From Melampsora larici-populina 98AG31 (Eukaryota; Basidiomycota; Pucciniomycetes; Pucciniales; Melampsoraceae): 64,000 nucleotides of DNA. The stretch spans positions 1,586,855 through 1,650,854 of the forward strand of contig NW_006768769.1 in assembly GCF_000204055.1 (NCBI RefSeq), given 5' to 3'. Shown one piece after another: positions 57,394 through 64,000 of this stretch. Numbering within the stretch: the first letter of the stretch is position 1; every line of letters starts with the position of its first letter. Under the pieces are notes generated by a model that worked only from the letters and a program-made list of their open reading frames with translations, was not told the origin of the DNA and did no database searches. Both the position numbers and the translations under genes were made by a program.

Positions 57394-60300
57394 ATGTACG
57401 AAAGAGCTTTAGTTCATTATGGTCTAGCTCAACAAAGGTAAGTGGTTCTATCTTCACTATCAATCAATCAACATCTTATCTCTACACTTACTAACACTTT
57501 TTCTCAATTCACCACATTCAGACCAGATGAAGATGATTGGGAACCACCACAATTAGATGGTTTACCAGAATTAGATGATATTCGAAGAAGAATCTCATTA
57601 TTAGAAGAAGAACATAAATCAAGAGGAAAGATAAATTTAACAGGTCATGTGATCATGGCTTGTCATGCATTACCTTATCATTGTAGTTTACATTTCAGTC
57701 GAGATTCAAATACCAACACATCAGATTTCAACATTCCATCTTCACCTACTTCTAATATTGATGAAACAATTGAATTCAGACCAGGTGATGAACTTACGAT
57801 GCCTAGAAGTTTACATTCTCCTATCATGACCACACCAGCTGAATTATCACCAGATGAAAGTAAAAGATCATCTACTCGACTTACACCTTTAACTTTAACA
57901 AGTAGACCGACTTCATTATTAGATCAACCTAAACCACCTGGAAGTCCTCTCTTACCTGGAACACCAGCAAGACCTGGACCACCTTCTAGTGCAGGACTTT
58001 CAGATCCTGGAATCCCTCTTGATACATTACCATCAGAAGAAGATCGATTCAGATGGGTTTTAGAACCAAGAAGAGGTCATGCAGCTCTAAATGCTGGGAT
58101 CAAATCACTTTCAACTTATCGATCCATCACGCTTTGTGCCTATCCTGCTGATCTCACACTTGGAAGTGGTCATCCATTAGATGCGGCTAAACTTTCAGAT
58201 GCTCAAACTCATGCTTTAGATGCTGGACTTCGAAATTTAGCTAGAAGTGAAATTAATGAAAGTGGTAGAAGAGGAATTGAGTGTGTACCTGTTTGGGCAG
58301 ATGAAAAAACCGCGGGTTTACATTATGAAGGGTTTTGTAAAAAGTGAGTCCAAACAAAACAAAGAATCTTACCACAGAAAGCTTTGAGTTTGAATGAAGT
58401 TTCGTCAAAGAATTGGGTTGAATTGATGCTTCTTTTTTGATATATATATAGATATCTTTGGCCAATTTTTCATTATATGCCTTTATCAGAACATCAAGAT
58501 AAAGTTTTAGAAAATATGGCATGGAAAGCTTACGAAGAAGTGAATTTATTATTCGCTCAGAAAATTGTAGAAGTTTATAAACCAGGAGATTTGATATGGA
58601 TCCAAGATTATCAGTTTAGTTTGATCTTCAAAAGCCTTTTTTTCTTTTCATCTCTTTACAGATCGAATTTAACTGATTGAGACGTTTGGTTTGGTTTTTT
58701 GGTTTTACAGTTTGTTGTTGGTACCTAGAATGTTGAGGAAAATGTTACCTAAATCATATATTGGACTTTTTTTACATTCTCCTTTTCCTTCTAGTGAATT
58801 TTTTAGATGTTTACCAAGAAGAGAAGAAATCTTAGATGGAATGTTAGGTGCAGATTTGGTTTGTTTTGATAATTCTTATATAAATCACGTTCAATCTCTT
58901 GTGGTGAAAACAATCATCAAGATCACTGACCTTGTTTTTCCATCTTCTTTGGGGGGGTTTTAGTTATGTTTTCAAACTTATTCTTATGGTCGTCATTTCG
59001 TTTCAGCGTGTATACGAGTGATGGGATACGAATCAGTAGGAGGAGGAATCGAAGCAAATGGAAGATTAACTTCAATTACACATTGTCCAATTGGAATTGA
59101 TGCAGATCGAATCGAATCTGATCGGTTAGTTTTCTCCTATTCAACAACCAACCAAAAGGAAACTTTTTTTTTCTTGAAAAACTGATGTTGAAGTGTTCTT
59201 TGGATTGGTTTTTTGCGGTGGAACGGTGGTTCAAGTAGGAGAATGCCAGGGGTTAAACCGAAAATGGAAGCATTGAAGAAATTGTATGAGGGTAAGAAAA
59301 TCATTGTTGGCAGAGATAAACTAGATCCAACCAAAGGAGTCTTACCAAAAGTAAGAACCTTTTTCAAGCTAACGAACACTACATCAATCAATTTCAAAAC
59401 TTCAAAGATTTGATCGGTGTTGGTTTTTTTGTATTAATTTAGTTAAGAGCTTTTGAAGAACTTTTAAAACGATTTCCTCAATGGAGAAATCAAGTTGCAT
59501 TGATTCAAGTCACTTCACCTTCACCAACTGATTCACCTTCACTTGCTACCAAGATTTCTGAACTAGTAGATCATATTAATGCTACTTATGGTACACTTCA
59601 TTTTCAACCTGTTCATCATTATCATCAAACTATTGAACGTGATGTAAGTTTGATTTTCAATTGCTGGTTTCAAACACCAGAAATTTGGTGACTGAGTCTT
59701 TTTCTTGATACCTATAGGAATATTTTGCACTTTTATCGGTGGCTGATTTGGCTGTCATTACTTCTGTACGAGATGGCATGAATACTACTTCAATGGAATA
59801 TACAATTTGTCAAAAAGAATTTAAAAACCCTTTGATCCTTTCGGAGTTTACTGGAGTGACTGGGTCGATGAAAGCGGCTATTAAAGTTAATCCTTGGGAC
59901 TTAGGGGTGAGTTCGGTTTCATGAGCGTTTTTGGGATTTTCAGGCATGGGGTTTTGATTTATAATTTCTCTTTTTTTCGGGGGGGTTGATAGGGGGTTGC
60001 GAAAGCTATTGATCAGTGTTTGAATATGTCAGAGGCGGAAAAGAAACAAAGACATGCAGTTGAGTGGATTTGCTTTTTTCGCTTGAAGAAATAGGAAAGA
60101 TGTGACTAAAGATGAAGTTCATCAATTTTGTAGCAATTGTATAGTCGAGTCATATCACATTCTTCAGCAGTGTGGGCTAGTACTTTACTTTTACAACTTT
60201 TAGATTGTTTAAGAAGTGATCAAGCTATGCAATATGTGAAATTATTAGACGAAGTTCATTTAATGAAAAAATATAATGAAGCAGAGAAACGATTATTATT

Positions 60301-61497
60301 ATTTGATTATGATGTGAGTAAAATTTTCTATTTTTTATTAGTTCTCGAAATGAAAGAAACAAAACTGATTTAATGAGAAAAAAATGAATTTAAATTTCAA
60401 AAAGGGTACTTTAACACCCATAGTAAAGAATCCAAAAGATGCTATCCCACCACCAGGTTTGATTGAAGCATTAAACAAATTATGTTCAGATTCAAAAAAT
60501 ATTGTTTATATTATATCAGGTAGAGATGGAGCTTTCTTACAAGAACATTTAGGTGAGATCAAAGGTTTAGGTATGTCAGCTGAACATGGATGTTATTTAA
60601 GAGAACCTGGAAGTGAGGAATGGATCGATTTAACTGTTGATTTCGAGATGGGTTGGATGAATGATGTGGAAGAAATTTTTAAGTGTGAGTCTCTTTTTAT
60701 GACACTGTTGAGGTGCTTTTCATTTTGGGTTTCTGAATTTGATTTTTTTGGATTTGAACGTTTGGGGTTTTGATTTTGATAGATTACGAAGCAAGGACTT
60801 TGGGAGCGTTTGTTGAAACGAAAACTTCAAGTGTTACTTGGCATTATAGGAATGCAGATCCAGAGTTTGGATTATTTCAAGGTGAGTCAAACCTCCACCC
60901 AAAAAAAAATCAGAAGACCATGAATGAATGAGGAAAACGATTTTGTGTTTGTGTATCACATCAGCCAAAGAATGTCAAGCGTTATTAGAAAGTTTACAAG
61001 AAAGAATGCCGATTGATATTTTAAAAGGAAAAAAGAATATCGAATGTAGACCAGCACATACGAATAAAGGAGAAATTGTGAAACGATTACTTTATAGTAC
61101 ACCTGAGATTGGATTTGCATTATGTGCAGGAGATGATAAGACAGATGAAGATATGTTTAGAGCCTTAAAACAGATGTCAAGATCAGGAGGCAAATCTGAG
61201 ATTGAAGCTCCATTGTTTCCTTTACTGACTAGAACTTCTTCTACTGGATCTGGATCTGCTCAACAAACTCAGAGTAGTCCTGCAGTGAATTCAAATCAAA
61301 TCGGAACTCCTACTATGAATCATCATCATCATCATCATCATACGGCTAATAATACGATCATCTCGGGATTAGATGTTGATGGGATCTTTGCGGTGGTGAT
61401 TGATGAGAATGAGTCTAGGAAAACTTTGGCTGAGTTTAGATTAGAAAGACCGGAAGGATTGATTGAGGTTTTAAGAAAATTAGCTAATGTTTTATGA
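57394..61497 (+). CDS. TPS2: Trehalose-6-phosphate phosphatase (GT20 domain plus phosphatase domain)
   Basis: Thirteen exons: 57394-57437, 57522-58343, 58452-58613, 58711-58858, 58964-59124, 59239-59350, 59443-59643, 59718-59906, 59993-60058, 60134-60313, 60405-60684, 60783-60881 and 60965-61497, giving 998 aa. The N-terminal half is a TPS-like glycosyltransferase-20 domain: WIQDYHLLLVP, GLFLHSPFPSSEFFRCLP, CFQTYSYGRHFV, VGRDKLDPTKGVLPKLRAFE and DGMNTTSMEYT. The C-terminal half is a HAD phosphatase: LLFDYDGTLTP, YIISGRDG, AEHGCYLR and CAGDDKTDEDMF. It dephosphorylates trehalose-6-phosphate in the Tps1/Tps2 complex, in stress tolerance. A His run (NHHHHHHHT) and a Ser/Gln-rich loop interrupt the phosphatase domain after the GDDKTDE box. 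Start chosen as the first ATG with a consensus first intron. Confidence 0.94.
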
Positions 61498-62955
61498 AAG
61501 ATCAAAATCAAATCAAATCAAATCAATTTAAATCAATTTTAAGATGTGATTAAGAGAAAAAGAAAGTTTTAAAAGTTTATTATTTTCATTAAAGTTTATT
61601 ATTAAATTATCGTTTCTCATGTTTTGTTTTGTTTTTCTTCTTTCACGTTTATTGAATGGAATTCATTTTTTGTTTTGTTTTCTTTTGATAGAAAGTTGTC
61701 GTTTGTTTTTCATTGATTTAGTTTTAAATTTCGTTTTTTTCTTTCTTTTCATCTATAATGTAAGTAATATCTACTATCTATCATATATTGTATTTTCATT
61801 CAAATTTAGTTATAGTATATTTGAAGATATATCAAAAAAAATAGATTGGTTTAAAGTTTTTCTTTTTCAAATGTCGGTTTTTGTTTTGTTTTTATGAGCA
61901 TTTTGGTTTTTTGTAGATACATAAAAAATATAGAGATGTAAAAAGAAAAATCAATCAAGTAAAAGTAACAGTTTTGGCTTTGGTTTTATTGAAGTCTCTT
62001 TGTTTCCAATGATATGATTTGATTATTCTTTACAACTTGTCATGGGTTAGAACTTGGAAATTGATCTTCCGAATGGATTTATTGGTTCATAAATTATGTT
62101 TTTTGAAAGCTAAGAATATATCCTACACTTGAGCAATTCGATTTTTTATGTGTTTCTTCTGTTGACACGGTTTAGAATATGTAAAAGGTCTGGTAGAGAG
62201 ACTCCTACTCTTATTGTTATCATTGGCTTAGTTTTGCGATCAAAAAAAACCAATATGCTTCTGGAGGGATGATCAAAAGTCTTTTTGGACTATGGCATTT
62301 TATATATATCCTGAAGTTGAACATACAAAACCATTTCATTGATCTGTTCTAAGAAGTGTTCAGTTGGATTATCAAGTTGAGAAAAAAAAGATCCCCTAAC
62401 AGTTCATTATGAGCTTCACATTTAAAAATGAAAACAAAAAGATGATTGCTTGATTATAAAGAGTACAAAATTATTGAATGAATGAAATTTTAATGGTTCC
62501 TTTGACGACGTGATTGGTTAGAGACTGAGAAAATGAGGATGAGATTGACTAGTATGACTTGGTGAATGTTGACTAGACAACTTTGGTTAGATTTTTTAAC
62601 TTTCTAATTACTAATTTGTTTTGAGAATCAAGTTCTTGCTTCTAGTTTTCTTTAGAAATACTTCTTCATTCTGAATTTTTGGTTTTGAAAGTTTATAAAG
62701 ATTCAACTTTGGTTCATACTCAAGAATTCGGTTAGTTGATCTTTTCTTTCTTGATGAGTTATTTTTTTTCTCAGTATCGTATTGATTTCTTTTATAGATT
62801 TGAAATCGATATCTTGAAAGATAGTTTTGGCTGGGAAACTTCAACAAATTCAACTCCATCAAGCAAAGTAAATCTCACTCAGAAACTTATCAAAACCTGA
62901 CCCAATTCAACTTTCAACAGTTCTTCAATAAAACCGAAACTAATTTTCGAAAAAA
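61498..62955. other. Intergenic, very T-rich
   Basis: TPS2 3' UTR, then homopolymer-rich DNA. The frame at 61619-61897 is a Phe/Leu artefact of T-richness, and one at 62611-62862 (minus) is Lys/Asn-rich. The last about 70 bp look like a leader of the next gene. Confidence 0.45.
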
Positions 62956-63147
62956 ATGTTGAAAACACGGATCCATTTGATCTCTTTGATTTTACTTGCA
63001 ATCAATCTTTCATTCATTCAATCTCTTTATGTACTTCCTCAAACTTCAAGTTTACAAGAAATTAGACAAACTCAATCCAGCGGGTCTGGAAGATGGGAAG
63101 ATCCAACTTCAAAATACTCTGAATTAAGTGAATTGGAATCCGATTGA
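62956..63147 (+). CDS. Small secreted peptide (63 aa)
   Basis: Single exon from ATG to TGA. Signal peptide MLKTRIHLISLILLAINLSF, cleavage near IQS or just after; the mature part begins about LYVLPQTSSLQE and ends with acidic, Ser-rich YSELSELESD. No cysteines. It shares with the 15862-16208 and 17147-17482 peptides a length of 62-63 aa and an LPQ/LPN at the mature start, but not the introns, so relation is uncertain. Function unknown. Confidence 0.5.
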   Translation: MLKTRIHLISLILLAINLSFIQSLYVLPQTSSLQEIRQTQSSGSGRWEDPTSKYSELSELESD

Positions 63148-64000
63148 ACTCAAACTTAAACTTCTTTAATCCAATTTTATTTTTTTCATGGTTTTACTTT
63201 TGTAAAGATTCTTTTTTAATACTTAGATCCGTTTCAGAATTTCTCTTGATTGTATATCATGTTCTTGAGTTCTATCTTCCCATAATAATGAGCGGCAATA
63301 ATCATCTGATGGACCTGATTGAATTCCTTACACCTTTTTCACTTAAGCTTGATGCTTTCAGAATCTCCGCTCGTTCGAAGAGGTTTCAAAGACATTTTAC
63401 GTGCGTGTAGTCATAGGTACTTGAAGTGGTCGTGAGTCAAGGCAATGAAATTCAATGACGGTCGGAAAAAGGAACTCTGGTAAAGATGAAGATGACCATA
63501 TCTCGAACCCCGAGGGCCAATTATGTACTTCAGAAATAAGACTCCACAGCCAACAAGCTGCCGAAAGTTCTTTATTCCAGCCGAAAAGCTGTGCATTCTG
63601 ATGCCGTTGATGACATCAAGATGTTGACAACACCCAATTTGGCATTGATTGTCAAGCTTCGAGTTGAGTTTTGGTGAACCAAAATGTTATGTAGACACTG
63701 AAGCTGACGAATTCAGAATGTTTCGTCAAATTCATGGTGACTTGAGTTTGTTCGGGATCGAAATGACTCGTCTCAGATCTCGATGACATCCTTCACCTTT
63801 CCAGTGTTGAGGCCTCGTCTCGGCTTGTGATCAGCGAAAAGTATCCAGTTTCTTGGATTTTGGTCATCTATAAATACCAGATTATATAGTCTTATCATAG
63901 ATCACTTAAACTACCACATTTGCCATTTAACCAAAATTATCCATTTTACATTCACATTTATATATTTGTTTCTGAGAAACGTCTTATCCAATTTTATCAA
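63148..64000. other. Right-edge region, one weak frame
   Basis: A plus-strand frame at about 63291-63410 reads MSGNNHLMDLIEFLTPFSLK then an Arg-rich stretch, protein-like but without start or splice context. No repeat partner seen in the window. A gene could continue past the right edge. Confidence 0.35.

Noticed and set aside
61619..61897. 92-aa Phe/Leu-rich frame resembling a membrane protein
   Set aside because: Direct product of T-rich intergenic sequence.
63490..63520. B-box-like GGGGTTCGAGAT on the minus strand
   Set aside because: No A-box or cloverleaf around it.
1..64000. CRISPR arrays, riboswitches and operons
   Set aside because: Not expected in a eukaryotic nuclear sequence, and no regularly spaced direct repeats were seen.

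Overview
The window looks like nuclear DNA of a basidiomycete fungus, most likely a rust (Pucciniales, Melampsora-like). This is an inference from four things: AT-rich sequence, genes cut by many 50-120 nt GT-AG introns, housekeeping proteins of fungal type (VMA13, GLN4, SCP160, UTP13, TPS2), and many orphan secreted-protein genes among transposon debris. Exon models were built by hand by joining reading frames at GT/AG sites with matching phases.

Left part (1-21 kb). The 5' end of a DEAH-box RNA helicase gene runs off the left edge on the minus strand. A complete 13-exon SCP160/vigilin gene (5736-10859, plus) is the main housekeeping locus. Around it lie small secreted-protein genes: 59 aa (2690-2869), an 86-aa cysteine-containing one (12216-12657), and a head-to-head pair of 63 and 62 aa (15862-16208 and 17147-17482) with identical intron phases. 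Nested inverted-repeat elements occupy 13.26-15.14 kb.

Middle (22-40 kb). VMA13 (V-ATPase subunit H, minus) and GLN4 (glutaminyl-tRNA synthetase, plus) are divergent, and a 1.42-kb element with 48-bp terminal inverted repeats and a 6-bp target duplication sits between them. Next is a tandem family of large secreted proteins of unknown function: two intact 647-aa copies with the same five-exon structure (30257-32489, 33569-35807) and one decayed copy (39060-39940).

Right part (40-64 kb). Two paralogous genes for small GPI-anchored KNH/Kre9-like wall proteins (40115-40978, 52192-53032) flank a broken short-chain dehydrogenase gene and a tyrosine-recombinase retrotransposon of the Ngaro/DIRS type (45610-51467). 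This element has a spliced gag with an in-frame amber codon, RT/RNase H with a frame change, and an intact recombinase frame. UTP13 (ribosome biogenesis) and TPS2 (trehalose-6-phosphate phosphatase) follow on the plus strand, then another 63-aa secreted peptide.

The housekeeping genes belong to unrelated pathways and form no shared system. The unusual content is the lineage-specific secretome and the mobile DNA around it.
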